Assembly (NCBI RefSeq): GCF_003015185.1
Contig: NZ_CP027860.1
Span: 5,907,550 to 5,971,549, forward strand
Reading direction: 5' to 3'
Origin: Ahniella affigens
GTDB lineage: Bacteria > Pseudomonadota > Gammaproteobacteria > Xanthomonadales > Ahniellaceae
Length of the DNA stretch: 64,000 bases
Shown here piece by piece: positions 38,426 through 46,962 of this stretch. The notes below the pieces were generated by a model. It was not told the origin of the DNA, made no database searches, and saw only the letters and a list, made by a program, of their open reading frames with translations. The position numbers and the translations under genes were made by a program. Position 1 is the stretch's first letter. Each line of letters begins with the position of its first letter.

Positions 38426-39248
38426 GGGACCACCTCTTGTGCAGCAGGTTGAGTAGGAACAACGCAACGAAAGAGCCGAGCAGCATCAAGACGGCAATCG
38501 CCATCGCGCCCTGATAATTGAACTCCTCAAGCTTGATGACGATCAGCAACGGCGCGATTTCAGAGACCTTTGGTAAATTGCCGGCAATGAAGATCACCGA
38601 GCCGTATTCCCCGACGCCGCGTGCGAACGCGAGCGTGAAGCCGGTGAGCAATGCCGGCCGAAGCTGCGGCAGCAGTACCTTGCGAACCGTCTGCCAGCGA
38701 CTGGCGCCAAGCGTGGCAGCCGCTTCCTCATGCTCGCGGCTTAGCTGCTCCAGTACCGGCTGCACGGTGCGAATCGTAAACGGCAAGCCCACAAAGATCA
38801 GGGCCATGACAATGCCCAGTGGCGTGTAGGCGATCTGGACGCCGAGCTGACTCAACGGTTCGCCGAGCCAACCGGTTGGCGCGTACAGCGCCGTCAAAGC
38901 GATACCCGCGACGGCGGTTGGCAGCGCAAACGGCAGGTCAACCAGGGCCTCGACCAACAAGCGCCCCGGAAAGCGATAGCGCACCAGCACCCAGCTGATC
39001 AGCAGTCCGATCGGCACATTGATCAGCGCCGCGATCAACGCGGTCAGAAAACTCAAACCCAGCGCATGCTGGACCCGGGCATCGCGAACGATGCCGACCC
39101 ATTCCTGAACACTCAAGCCCAGTGCGCCAATCAGTAGGGCCGCCAAAGGCAGCAGCACCAACAAGCTGAGCCAAGTGAGTGTCCAACCCAGGCTGAGGCC
39201 AAAGCCGGGCAGGGGCCCGGCTGAGAACCTTCTCGTTCGACCCGGCAC
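38409..39248 (-). CDS. cysT: sulfate ABC transporter permease CysT (CysU)
   Basis: Predicted 279-aa membrane permease, near the 277 aa of E. coli Cys[12 protein letters not shown] near the N-terminus, [26 protein letters not shown], and the coupling loop [22 protein letters not shown] are family features. The GTG at 39248 lies 13 nt after the sbp stop with AGGCGAG upstream and aligns with the E. coli start. An ATG at 39308 would overlap sbp by 47 nt. Confidence 0.92.
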   Translation of the reverse strand: MPGRTRRFSAGPLPGFGLSLGWTLTWLSLLVLLPLAALLIGALGLSVQEWVGIVRDARVQHALGLSFLTALIAALINVPIGLLISWVLVRYRFPGRLLVEALVDLPFALPTAVAGIALTALYAPTGWLGEPLSQLGVQIAYTPLGIVMALIFVGLPFTIRTVQPVLEQLSREHEEAAATLGASRWQTVRKVLLPQLRPALLTGFTLAFARGVGEYGSVIFIAGNLPKVSEIAPLLIVIKLEEFNYQGAMAIAVLMLLGSFVALFLLNLLHKRWSRGLVN

Positions 39249-39261
39249 CCGGCTCGCCTGT

Positions 39262-40275
39262 TCAGCGAGACTGGGATTGGGCAATGACTTGATCGAAACT
39301 GCCGCCATCGGTGAAGTGCCCCTTTTGTGCAGCGGCCCAGCCGCCGAATTCCTGGTCAATCTGGACCAGTTCCAGGGCCGGGAACTTGCCGAGCAGCGCC
39401 GCATCCACCACGTCCGGTCGGGAAGGCCGGAAGTGATGTTTGGCAGCCAACTGCTGGCCCCGATCCGAATACAGAAAATCAAGATAAGCGCTCGCCACCG
39501 CCCGCGTGCCTTTGCGATCGACGACTTTGTCCACCAACGCGACCGGCGGTTCGGCGAGGATGCTCAAGCTCGGCACGATGATCTCGAATTGCCCCGGTTG
39601 CTGAGCGAGCACCAGGTGCGCCTCATTTTCCCAACTGATCAGGACATCGCCGATACGACGGCTGGCAAAGGTGGTGGTTGAACCACGCGCACCGGTGTCG
39701 AGAATCGGCACGTTCGCAAACAGGCCAGCCAGATACGTCTTGATCGCCGCTTCATCGCCGTTGAAATGACGTTTGGCCCAGGCCCAGGCGGCAAGGTAAT
39801 TCCAGCGCGCGCCGCCCGAGGTTTTCGGGTTCGGCGTGATAACCGACAGCCCCGGCTTGGCCAAATCCTGCCAATCCTTGATTGCTTTCGGATTGCCCTT
39901 GCGAACCAAGAACACAATGGTCGACGTATAAGGCGCCGAGCGATTCGGGCGCTTGCTTTGCCAGTCTGCGGCGAGCAGTTTGGCCTTGTCGGCGATGGCA
40001 TCAATGTCGAACGACAGCGCGAGTGTCACCACATCGGCGGCGAGGCCATCGATGACGGCGCGGGCCTGTTTGCCCGAGCCGCCGTGCGAGGCACTGACGG
40101 TAACCGTATCGCCAGTTTGTTTTTGCCATTGTGCGGCGAATTCCTGATTGACGTCTTGATAGAGCTCGCGGGTTGGGTCGTAGGAAACATTGAGGAGTTC
40201 GATGTCTTTGGCCGCTAGTCCCGTCATAGGTCCGATGGCAGCCAGGATCAGCAGGGTTTGCAAGAGACGTTTCAT
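39262..40275 (-). CDS. sbp: periplasmic sulfate-binding protein
   Basis: Predicted 337-aa protein with a signal peptide (RLLQTLLILAAIGPMTGLAA) and the conserved mature start KDIELLNVSYDPTRELY. SHGGSGKQ, TSTIVFLVRKGNP, NPKTSGGARWNYLAAWAW and DTGARGSTTTF form the sulfate-binding site as in Sbp and CysP. It delivers sulfate to CysTW in the periplasm. GGAG lies upstream of the ATG. Sulfate versus thiosulfate preference cannot be read. Confidence 0.93.
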   Translation of the reverse strand: MKRLLQTLLILAAIGPMTGLAAKDIELLNVSYDPTRELYQDVNQEFAAQWQKQTGDTVTVSASHGGSGKQARAVIDGLAADVVTLALSFDIDAIADKAKLLAADWQSKRPNRSAPYTSTIVFLVRKGNPKAIKDWQDLAKPGLSVITPNPKTSGGARWNYLAAWAWAKRHFNGDEAAIKTYLAGLFANVPILDTGARGSTTTFASRRIGDVLISWENEAHLVLAQQPGQFEIIVPSLSILAEPPVALVDKVVDRKGTRAVASAYLDFLYSDRGQQLAAKHHFRPSRPDVVDAALLGKFPALELVQIDQEFGGWAAAQKGHFTDGGSFDQVIAQSQSR

Positions 40276-40288
40276 GTCAGGCTCCAGA

Positions 40289-41740
40289 TCAGAAGGCGAA
40301 TTGCAGGCGGGTGAACACGGTGTCTTCCACACGACGATCAGCGCCAGCGGCAGCGCCGCCATCGAAATCGGTATGCGTGTGGTTCAAGACCAGCTTCAGA
40401 TTGCTGTTCAAGTACCAGTTCAAACCCAGGCCATAGGCTCTTGCTTTTGTTGCGGCGGCATTGGCATCGGCGAAGATGGGGAAGGCGTCGTCATCGACAT
40501 CCAACTCGCCCACGCGCCCGACCAGCTCAAACGCACCCCATCCATCCTGCCCCAGCACGAATGGGCGAAATGGCCGCTCGACGCCCTTGTAACTCGCCGG
40601 CTCACCGGTCAGTACCCAGCTGCCCGTGACCTCCCAAGCTTCGTTCTTCAATGACGTCTGCGACGCGATCTGGTTGTTGACGATCAGTTCTTGCTCGGAC
40701 GTGATGTACTCCGCCTGCAGGCCCAATTGGTTGCGATAGAAATACGCTTGCGGGCTCAGCCGAAGATGACTGCCGCGTGCGGCCACCGTGCTCCGGTAAT
40801 TGAAGAACTGCTGCTGGCCTGGGCTGCGATAGCGCGGCAGAAACGCATTGCCGCTGCCATCCTTGTCGCCTACGCTCGCGGCGATTCCGAAGCCGAGGCC
40901 AGACAGCGCATTGGCGTTGGCCTTCCAGGGCTCGAAGAAGATGCGGCCTTCCCATTCCAGATTGTCGTCGGCATCGACGGCCGTGGCATTACGACCGTCG
41001 GGGGCGCCATTGAATGCGCCAATGGCATAAGTGATCTCACCCTTGTGCAGTTCTCCGAACAACTGCGCACCCAGTTCGCGACTCGGCGCCAATTCGGTCG
41101 GAAAAGCGCGTTCGATCATCGCGATCGCATTCGCCGACTGCAGGCGCTCCAGGCCGATCGGGCCCTTGAGCTTGCCCACCCGCAGGGAATACGCCGGATT
41201 GAAGCGCACATCGACATAAGCGTCGATCAGGCTGGTCTGGTCCTCGGCGAGTTCGGGTGTGATGCGAAAGCCGATGAGCGAGCCAATGCTTCCTTCCAAG
41301 CTGGGACGAAGGCGACGGAATAGGGAAGTGTCGCTACCGGCATTGATGCCATCGTCGATAAACGCGCGGTAGTCAAACTGCGCCAAGCCTTTGAGCTTGA
41401 TCTCGTATTCACCAGCGCCTGCGGACTTGATCGACAAACCCTTTTCATTGACGGCCACGACTGGCGTGATCGGCGCTTTGGCTGCCGCGTCTTCCTGCTG
41501 AATCTCCAGCTTGCGCTCGAGAATGGCGAGGCGCGTACTGAGCTCACTGATGATTTGTGCGCTGTCGGCACTGGCGTCTGTATTCGGGGCTGATGCGGAC
41601 GGGCTAGCGTCGCTCTGGCCCAATTTCGCTTCCAGGCGCGCCAATCGTTCCAGGACGGCATTTAGATCCGGCGCGCTGTCTGCGGCCAGGCTCACTTGGC
41701 TCAGGCTCAATAGCCCAAGCGTAGTCCACCAACGGTTCAT
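40289..41740 (-). CDS. OprO/OprP-type anion porin of the sulfate operon
   Basis: Predicted 483-aa outer membrane protein. Signal peptide 1-20, a trimer-type coiled coil at about 25-85 (LNAVLERLARLEAKL, LAILERKLEIQQ), then an antiparallel barrel ending in the aromatic residue Phe, as needed for barrel insertion. FDYRAFIDDG and LRVGKLKGPIGLERL resemble phosphate-selective porins. Its place between the DUF2292 gene and sbp suggests it admits sulfate across the outer membrane; that specificity is inference. Confidence 0.85.
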   Translation of the reverse strand: MNRWWTTLGLLSLSQVSLAADSAPDLNAVLERLARLEAKLGQSDASPSASAPNTDASADSAQIISELSTRLAILERKLEIQQEDAAAKAPITPVVAVNEKGLSIKSAGAGEYEIKLKGLAQFDYRAFIDDGINAGSDTSLFRRLRPSLEGSIGSLIGFRITPELAEDQTSLIDAYVDVRFNPAYSLRVGKLKGPIGLERLQSANAIAMIERAFPTELAPSRELGAQLFGELHKGEITYAIGAFNGAPDGRNATAVDADDNLEWEGRIFFEPWKANANALSGLGFGIAASVGDKDGSGNAFLPRYRSPGQQQFFNYRSTVAARGSHLRLSPQAYFYRNQLGLQAEYITSEQELIVNNQIASQTSLKNEAWEVTGSWVLTGEPASYKGVERPFRPFVLGQDGWGAFELVGRVGELDVDDDAFPIFADANAAATKARAYGLGLNWYLNSNLKLVLNHTHTDFDGGAAAGADRRVEDTVFTRLQFAF

Positions 41741-41891
41741 CGAGGTCTCCTATGATTTTGATTCGGCACCGGCTGTATTGGTCCGGTGTTCCGATAGAAG
41801 GTCCTCCCGTGGTCGGGTCGGCCTGGGACAAGCGCAACGCGATCAGGTCGCGTTGAACGGGGAAATGTGGGCATCGTCGCCATGGTCCGGC

Positions 41892-42089
41892 TCACGACTT
41901 TGCCTGTGCTGTGTCGAACCGATGTCGCTCGGTACGTACGACCTGCACGATGCGCGCCTGATGCAAGACCACCTCGACGGCGCCAAACTGGGTCTCGCGA
42001 ATGGCATCAATGACGGCACGCTCTTCAAGGGTCAGCGTGGTCAACAACAGCGGGGTGGCAGAACGATGCGTATCAGTGCGCACGGGCAT
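41892..42089 (-). CDS. DUF2292 (YezD-like) small protein
   Basis: Predicted 65-aa protein whose core, ETQFGAVEVVLHQARIVQVVRTERHRF, matches the DUF2292 family, small proteins repeatedly found in sulfur-assimilation operons. The ATG at 42089 overlaps the Rrf2 gene by 17 nt. Function is unknown; a role in the response to or control of sulfur uptake is suggested only by context. Confidence 0.8.
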   Translation of the reverse strand: MPVRTDTHRSATPLLLTTLTLEERAVIDAIRETQFGAVEVVLHQARIVQVVRTERHRFDTAQAKS

Positions 42090-42525
42090 GCTCCGAAACA
42101 GGCAGGGCAGTAGGACGGGTTCTCAGCAAGTCAGCGAGACTGCGATGGTCGAGCACTTCGGCCATGGCCTGACGGACATCGCCCATGACCGCGCGCAGGC
42201 TGCAACGCGCCGGGTCGGGGCAATCCGCGCAAGGCTCATAGGCACTGACACTCGCACAGCGAATGGGTGCGAGTGGGCCGTCGATCAAACGAATGACCTC
42301 ACCGACATAAATGTGCTGGGCCGCTCGGCTCAAGCGATGTCCGCCCTGGGCGCCGCGGGTGCTGTCGATCAATCCGCCATCACGCAGTTCAACCAGGATG
42401 GTCTCCAGGAACTTGCCAGGCACTTCGGCGGCGACCGCCAGGGCATGCGCTGTCCAACGCGAACCGTTGGATGCGGCGAGCACTTCCAGGGCACGTAGCG
42501 CATACTTGGCTTTCTTGGACAGCAT
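42073..42525 (-). CDS. Rrf2 family transcriptional regulator
   Basis: Predicted 150-aa winged-helix regulator: KKAKYALRALEVLAA, VPGKFLETILVELRDGGLIDSTRGAQGGHRLSR is the Rrf2 HTH and wing. Cys90, Cys99, Cys102 and Cys108 (RCASVSAYEPCADCPDPARC) could hold an Fe-S cluster as in IscR, though their spacing is not identical. As first gene of the sulfate operon it probably controls it, in the manner of CymR for sulfur genes. The GGAATTC repeats around its start could be an operator. Confidence 0.88.
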   Translation of the reverse strand: MLSKKAKYALRALEVLAASNGSRWTAHALAVAAEVPGKFLETILVELRDGGLIDSTRGAQGGHRLSRAAQHIYVGEVIRLIDGPLAPIRCASVSAYEPCADCPDPARCSLRAVMGDVRQAMAEVLDHRSLADLLRTRPTALPVSEHARAH

Positions 42526-42553
42526 GGAATTCCCACTGGGTTGGTAGGAATTC
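42526..42553. promoter_or_regulatory. candidate operator, GGAATTC direct repeat
   Basis: GGAATTC occurs at 42526-42532 and again at 42547-42553, 21 bp apart start to start, two helical turns. It lies directly upstream of the Rrf2 gene's ATG on the minus strand. An autoregulatory site is a guess from spacing and position. Confidence 0.3.
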
Positions 42554-42685
42554 AGTCTATGCGAGGCTGAACCGCGCCGTGATGAGCATTCGCGGTGAGC
42601 TTATGCCCGGGCGTTTGGTGCGGGGTCGGGCGGCGTCAACGGCGCGCCACCTTTGTGCCAACCAAGCCCCTTTGTGCCAAGAAGC

Positions 42686-43189
42686 TCAGAGCAATCGCTG
42701 CATCAGCGGTTGTCGATCCAGGAACTGCCGCTTCAGGGCCCCCAGGACGTGCAGCGCCAGCAGCACCAAAAACACCGTGCCGAGTACCTCATGCACTTCG
42801 TGCAGCGTGTGCGCAAACGTCTTGTTCGGAGCCACGAGCGTCGGCAAATCGAACCAACCGAAGAACGACACCGCGCGTCCACCAGCCTGTCGCCACAACA
42901 CACCGCTGATCGGCAGGGCAATCATGATCATATAGAACAGAGCATGGACGAGCGCCGCAACGCGATCGGGCAACGTCTTGGTAGCACCGGTATCGGGCGT
43001 TTCGCCAGTCAACCGAGCCAGGAGTCGGATCAGCGCGAGTGGCAAAACCAGTAGTCCGAGCGACACATGGTTGCGAACACCAAGCCAATCATCCCAGTTG
43101 CCGCTCGCCCACTGAACGATCAGCATTACCGCCATCAGCCAATGCAGGCTGCGCACTGGGATGGGCCATTTCTGAATGGAATGGGTCAT
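42686..43189 (-). CDS. cytochrome b561 family protein
   Basis: Predicted 167-aa four-helix membrane protein. Histidines that could bind two b-type hemes are in VRSLHWL, NHVSLG, HALFY and HEVHEVLG, the usual layout of bacterial cytochrome b561. It should move electrons across the inner membrane from quinol or another donor. The ATG at 43189 was taken over the frame start at 43231. It lies in line with the sulfate operon's strand, 160 nt upstream of the Rrf2 gene. Confidence 0.88.
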   Translation of the reverse strand: MTHSIQKWPIPVRSLHWLMAVMLIVQWASGNWDDWLGVRNHVSLGLLVLPLALIRLLARLTGETPDTGATKTLPDRVAALVHALFYMIMIALPISGVLWRQAGGRAVSFFGWFDLPTLVAPNKTFAHTLHEVHEVLGTVFLVLLALHVLGALKRQFLDRQPLMQRLL

Positions 43190-43317
43190 TGCCGGCTCCA
43201 CGTGAGGTCTGCCATCAGGCTTACACGGCACATTCTGCCGAAATCACGCTGGACTGGCTTTGATCAGAATCAAGTCGCACCGTGCTGCCACACCAGGCGG
43301 CGCGAACCGACGTCGGT

Positions 43318-44064
43318 TCAAGACCCGATTGCGGTCAGATCAGCGTTGGCACGGACATCGCTAGCATCGTCGCCTTCGCGCAACATGCTGATCAGATGAG
43401 TGGTCTTTTCAAACAGCCCGAGGCGCCAGGCGACGGCTGCAACCACCAAGTCCTGGCGATTCCGTAGGCCAAGCTTGTTCTTGATCCGCGCGCGATGCGT
43501 TTCGATGGTCTTGGTGCTGACGCCGAGTTTGTTCGCGATTTCATCGGGGCCGATGCCCTCGCTGATCATGGCAAAGATGGCGAGCTCCTTCGGCGAGAGG
43601 TGCTGCTCCAACGCACTTTCCGGGCGCCTGATGAAACAGCCCTGACAGCGGAAGTCCCGTCCGTGGTCACAAGTGACACTCTTCATCAGCGCCGATTCGA
43701 TCCGTTCGGATGGTTGATCAAGATCGACCCAGCCGCACGCCGGCCCATGCCGATAGTGATGCATGATCAGTGGTGGCTTGCCGATCGCAACCAGCAGGGT
43801 GCGCTTTGGAATGGAGCAGCGTTGCCGATCGAGTCGGTCCAGAAAGGCCTCGGCCCCAAAGGCGTCGGTGACCAGCAGATCAATCGTCGTACGTTGCATT
43901 CCACTTAGTTGGCGATACTCAGCGAAGCACCCGGCATGCACCAACGTATTCGGGATCCGCTCGACCGTTTGCACGACCCCTCGACGCAGGATGGCATTGA
44001 GCATTCGTACGAATACAACAGTTGGAGCTTGCGCCTCTGTCGGCGTGTCTTGATGACTCTTCAT
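43318..44064 (-). CDS. LuxR-type (GerE HTH) transcriptional regulator
   Basis: Predicted 248-aa protein. The C-terminal LSPKELAIFAMISEGIGPDEIANKLGVSTKTIETHRARIKNKLG is a typical LuxR/GerE helix-turn-helix. The N-terminal 160 residues resemble a degenerate receiver (VDLLVTDAFG-like strands, LLVAIGKPPLIM) without a clear phosphoacceptor Asp, as in CsgD-like orphans. A CxxC pair (FRCQGCF) before the HTH might sense redox or metal. An ATG at 44097 is possible. It is divergent from the roadblock/GTPase cluster starting at 44279, so it may regulate it. Confidence 0.85.
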   Translation of the reverse strand: MKSHQDTPTEAQAPTVVFVRMLNAILRRGVVQTVERIPNTLVHAGCFAEYRQLSGMQRTTIDLLVTDAFGAEAFLDRLDRQRCSIPKRTLLVAIGKPPLIMHHYRHGPACGWVDLDQPSERIESALMKSVTCDHGRDFRCQGCFIRRPESALEQHLSPKELAIFAMISEGIGPDEIANKLGVSTKTIETHRARIKNKLGLRNRQDLVVAAVAWRLGLFEKTTHLISMLREGDDASDVRANADLTAIGS

Positions 44065-44132
44065 GGTCTCAACAATGCCGCAATTATCGATATGCAACTG
44101 AAAACAAACTGGTTCCTATTGTGATTCACCAA

Positions 44133-44240
44133 CCGACACAGTTCCGTCGGGGAAACCCCGATAGCGATGGCATTGGCAATTCAGCAACCTAGTCCCGTCG
44201 GGTGCAACAAGGCTGCAGGGAAATGCAACAGCCTTTGTTG
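44133..44240. promoter_or_regulatory. hairpin-rich divergent control region
   Basis: Between the LuxR-type gene and the plus-strand cluster. Contains CCGAC/GTCGG arms (44133-44150), CGGGG-AAA-CCCCG (44148-44160), CCCGTCGGG (44194-44202), and an inverted repeat CAACAAGGCTG (44205-44215) facing CAGCCTTTGTTG (44229-44240). The last ends 38 nt before the first start codon and could fold in the leader RNA. No known riboswitch was recognised. Confidence 0.35.
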
Positions 44241-44278
44241 AACTGTTGCCATGTGATTCGAAGAGCGGAGAGCTGTCC

Positions 44279-45016
44279 ATGATGAGTGTGTCGATCCCGA
44301 AGCCCATCACGGACACGCCGACAGACGGTTGGCTGCAACACAAGCGGCAGTCACAGCACTTTGACGTCAGCGAGTGCCTGCTGGGTGCGATCCAATTGGC
44401 ACAACGAGAATCTCGCGCGGTGGTGCTCGTCGCAAATCAGCGCAGGTTGTTTCGAATTGATGCGAGCACTCGCCGCTTTTCATTGCTGGATCGCGCGATC
44501 AAACCAGGCGATTGGTTGACCCCGGTCCATCAGACCGAAATTCTGACTGCCGAACACCGCTCGGTCGAATCCATTGGCCACGCTAGTGGCGATCTCTCCG
44601 ATTTGCTGTGGGACGCGGGCTATCACGGCAGCCAAGGGCGTTTGCCGATGGGCGCGCACCCCTACGATGTCATTCAACTCCAGCAATGGCCGAATCTGAC
44701 GCGGGTGGCGCATGGTCCGGACACCGCGCGGATCTGCGCCCTGTTGGTGCGCTCGCGCGCAACGGTGGCAATGGTCTCACGATGGCTCAAGGTACCGATT
44801 GAGGACGTCCATCGCACGTATGCCGCAGCCTCTGCCGCAGGTCTCGTGTCCCTTCGCTTCTCGGGGGCGAAGCTCGATCGTGCGAATGAGATGGAATCGC
44901 GACGCGATGCGTCTGACGACACCTGCAACCCGTCAGGAGAGCAATCTGCACCGCCAGCTGTATCCGGGTTCAGCGGCTTCTTGGGCCGAATGGTCGCGCG
45001 GCTTCGAAAACTATGA
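44279..45016 (+). CDS. winged-helix-like protein, first gene of roadblock/GTPase cluster
   Basis: Predicted 245-aa soluble protein of no recognised family. Residues 1-150 are mixed alpha/beta (AVVLVANQRRLFRIDASTRRF). ARICALLVRSRATVAMVSRWLKVPIEDVHRTYAAASAAGLVSL (about 155-200) reads as a small helix-turn-helix similar in outline to DUF742, the CvnC component of Streptomyces conservons. The C-terminal 50 residues are polar then basic (RMVARLRKL). GGAG lies 8 nt before ATG 44279; a second ATG follows at 44282. It overlaps the GTPase gene by 4 nt, so the two proteins probably act together. Confidence 0.72.
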   Translation: MMSVSIPKPITDTPTDGWLQHKRQSQHFDVSECLLGAIQLAQRESRAVVLVANQRRLFRIDASTRRFSLLDRAIKPGDWLTPVHQTEILTAEHRSVESIGHASGDLSDLLWDAGYHGSQGRLPMGAHPYDVIQLQQWPNLTRVAHGPDTARICALLVRSRATVAMVSRWLKVPIEDVHRTYAAASAAGLVSLRFSGAKLDRANEMESRRDASDDTCNPSGEQSAPPAVSGFSGFLGRMVARLRKL

Positions 45017-45570
45017 TTGCGCAAACACAACATCACAAAATTCTGTTTGCCGGCCCGGTGGGTGCGGGCAAGACCACAGCGATTGCGGCAGTCAGCGACA
45101 TCGATGTGGTGAGCACGGATACCGCGGCAACCGATGACGTGCAGAGCCGTAAGGCCAATACGACGGTGGCGATGGACTTCGGCACGATTCAGGTCGACGA
45201 GAAGCTGAGCATTCGTCTCGTTGGCACGCCTGGCCAGGTGCGATTCTCATTCATGTGGGAGATTCTCGCGCAAGGTGCGATCGGACTCATCATTCTGATC
45301 GACACGGCACGTCCGGACCCGATCGCTGATTTGCATGAGTATCTGCAGCATTTCCAGTTCTTGATGGGACGGCCAGAGGTTGCGACCGCAATCGGTCTGA
45401 CTCGAATGGACCTCGGTCGCGGGCCACCGCGTCAGACTTATGTGGATGCGCTGAGCAAGCACGACTTGTTGTTGCCCGTGGTCGAAATCGACGCACGCAA
45501 TCGTGAGGATGTTCGAGAAGTCTTGTTGATTCTGGCCGCCATGCTTGAATCGACGGCGCGGGGGCATTGA
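45013..45570 (+). CDS. small Ras-like GTPase (MglA/CvnD-like)
   Basis: Predicted 185-aa GTP-binding protein. The P-loop is GPVGAGKTT (14-22), a TTVAMDFG switch region follows, then LVGTPGQVRF for the G3 motif. The guanine-specificity region reads LTRMD in place of NKxD (IGLTRMDLG), which is common in this bacterial subgroup of roadblock-associated GTPases. It starts with the ATG of ATGA overlapping the upstream stop. GTPases of this type pair with roadblock/LC7 proteins, two of which are encoded downstream. Confidence 0.85.
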   Translation: MIAQTQHHKILFAGPVGAGKTTAIAAVSDIDVVSTDTAATDDVQSRKANTTVAMDFGTIQVDEKLSIRLVGTPGQVRFSFMWEILAQGAIGLIILIDTARPDPIADLHEYLQHFQFLMGRPEVATAIGLTRMDLGRGPPRQTYVDALSKHDLLLPVVEIDARNREDVREVLLILAAMLESTARGH

Positions 45571-46941
45571 TTGCGCGACGCTGTGGTGTGCCTCCTGGAC
45601 ATCCGAGCACTGGGTCTCTGCTACGGGAATCGACTCGTGCTGTCCGACCTGTCTCTGCAAGTTCAAGCTGGCGAAATGCTTGCGCTGATGGGGCCCATGG
45701 GGAGTGGCAAGTCGAGCCTTCTGCGCGTGCTGGCCGGGATTGCGCAGCAGAACGCTTCGGCCAAGCTATGGGGTGACCTTCGGTATCAAGGCCAGGCCCT
45801 GGGTCAGGGCCCTTATCCAGCTCTGGTATCGCAGAACGCGCGGATGTTGACGGCAAGCGTTCAAGAGAATCTTGCGAGTCACCTACCCAACCGTGGGCAG
45901 CTGACGTGGCACGAGCAACGTGACCGCATCGTCCATCATCTCGAATGCAGCGGACTTGGCAGACTCCGAGGGCATCTCCAAATGCCAGCGGTTGAGTTGG
46001 ATTTGTGCGAGCAGCGGTTGCTTGCTATTGCAAGGCAGAGCATTGCCGCGCCTGCGCTGCTGTGTGTTGATGAGCCGACCGCTGGTCTCGACGATTCTGG
46101 TGCCGAGCGGGTGATGGCCGCGTTGCATGCGCAGCAGCCGCAATCAGCAATCCTGATTGCGTTGCATCAGCAAGATCTTGCTAAGTCTCATGCGCAGCGC
46201 GTCGCCCTGTTGGCCGGTGGTCGAATTCAGGAGATCGCCGATGCCCGGCAGTTCTTCGAGTCACCGGCATCGGTTGCAGCACGTGCATTCGTTGGCACCG
46301 GAACATGCTTGGTCGCCAGTCCGGATGCGGATCCGGCATCGTTGGACGACGACACACCACGGCCGCCCGCCCTGCCACCGTTTGTTCGCGAAGCGGTATC
46401 CGCATGGGCTGGACCCAGAGGGTTCGTCTGGCTGGAGCGCGGTCGTCTGGCGGGAACCCCGCAGCCCGGTGTCTTTGATGATCTGGATCGCGATCTGGAT
46501 GCACTTGCCCGCGTGGGGGTCACGAAGCTGCTGACTTTGCTGGAGCGGCCGCTGTCTTGTGAGCAGGCGTTGCGCGCTCGCGGCATCGAGGCGACGTGGG
46601 AGCCGATCGCAGATATGGACGCGCCGGAGTTCTTGCAGTGTCTCAGAATCTGCCAGCTGCTTGATCACTGGCTGACCGAACGGCAAATCGTCGCCGTGCA
46701 TTGCCGTGCCGGTCATGGCCGTACCGGCACGGTTCTGGCCGCCTATCGAATCTGGCGCGGACAAACGGCCATTGACGCAATCGATGGCGTCAGGCAACTC
46801 GAACCCAAGTGGATCCAGTCGGCCGCGCAAGTGCGGTTTCTGAACGATTTCGCCCACTGGGCTCAGCAACTTCCGAGTTCGGCACACGCCGATCGTCACG
46901 TGTACTTACCCCACGCGGCTGGCGTGGGTCCCAACCCGTAG
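45571..46941 (+). CDS. ABC ATPase fused to dual-specificity phosphatase
   Basis: Predicted 456-aa fusion. Residues about 8-240 form an ABC nucleotide-binding domain: Walker A GPMGSGKSS (41-49), Walker B LLCVDEPTAGLDD (163-175), H-loop LIALHQQD; the LSGGQ signature is replaced by LDLCEQR (144-149 region), so it is atypical. Residues about 285-430 form a Cys-dependent phosphatase with HCRAGHGRTG (Cys378, Arg384) and a likely general acid at Asp348 or Asp350. No membrane segments. It begins at TTG 45571 right after the GTPase stop; GTGs at 45583 and 45586 are alternatives. Role unknown; the phosphatase half suggests signalling rather than transport. Confidence 0.82.
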   Translation: MRDAVVCLLDIRALGLCYGNRLVLSDLSLQVQAGEMLALMGPMGSGKSSLLRVLAGIAQQNASAKLWGDLRYQGQALGQGPYPALVSQNARMLTASVQENLASHLPNRGQLTWHEQRDRIVHHLECSGLGRLRGHLQMPAVELDLCEQRLLAIARQSIAAPALLCVDEPTAGLDDSGAERVMAALHAQQPQSAILIALHQQDLAKSHAQRVALLAGGRIQEIADARQFFESPASVAARAFVGTGTCLVASPDADPASLDDDTPRPPALPPFVREAVSAWAGPRGFVWLERGRLAGTPQPGVFDDLDRDLDALARVGVTKLLTLLERPLSCEQALRARGIEATWEPIADMDAPEFLQCLRICQLLDHWLTERQIVAVHCRAGHGRTGTVLAAYRIWRGQTAIDAIDGVRQLEPKWIQSAAQVRFLNDFAHWAQQLPSSAHADRHVYLPHAAGVGPNP

Positions 46942-46962
46942 CACCATACCGAGGAAACACCC

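Noticed and set aside
44133..44240. Cyclic di-GMP riboswitch in front of the GTPase cluster
   Set aside because: Hairpins are present but the conserved riboswitch sequences are not.
45571..46941. The ABC-phosphatase join as a sequencing frameshift
   Set aside because: The frame runs cleanly through both halves with a linker rich in Asp, Pro and Ala, and no shift is needed to link them.
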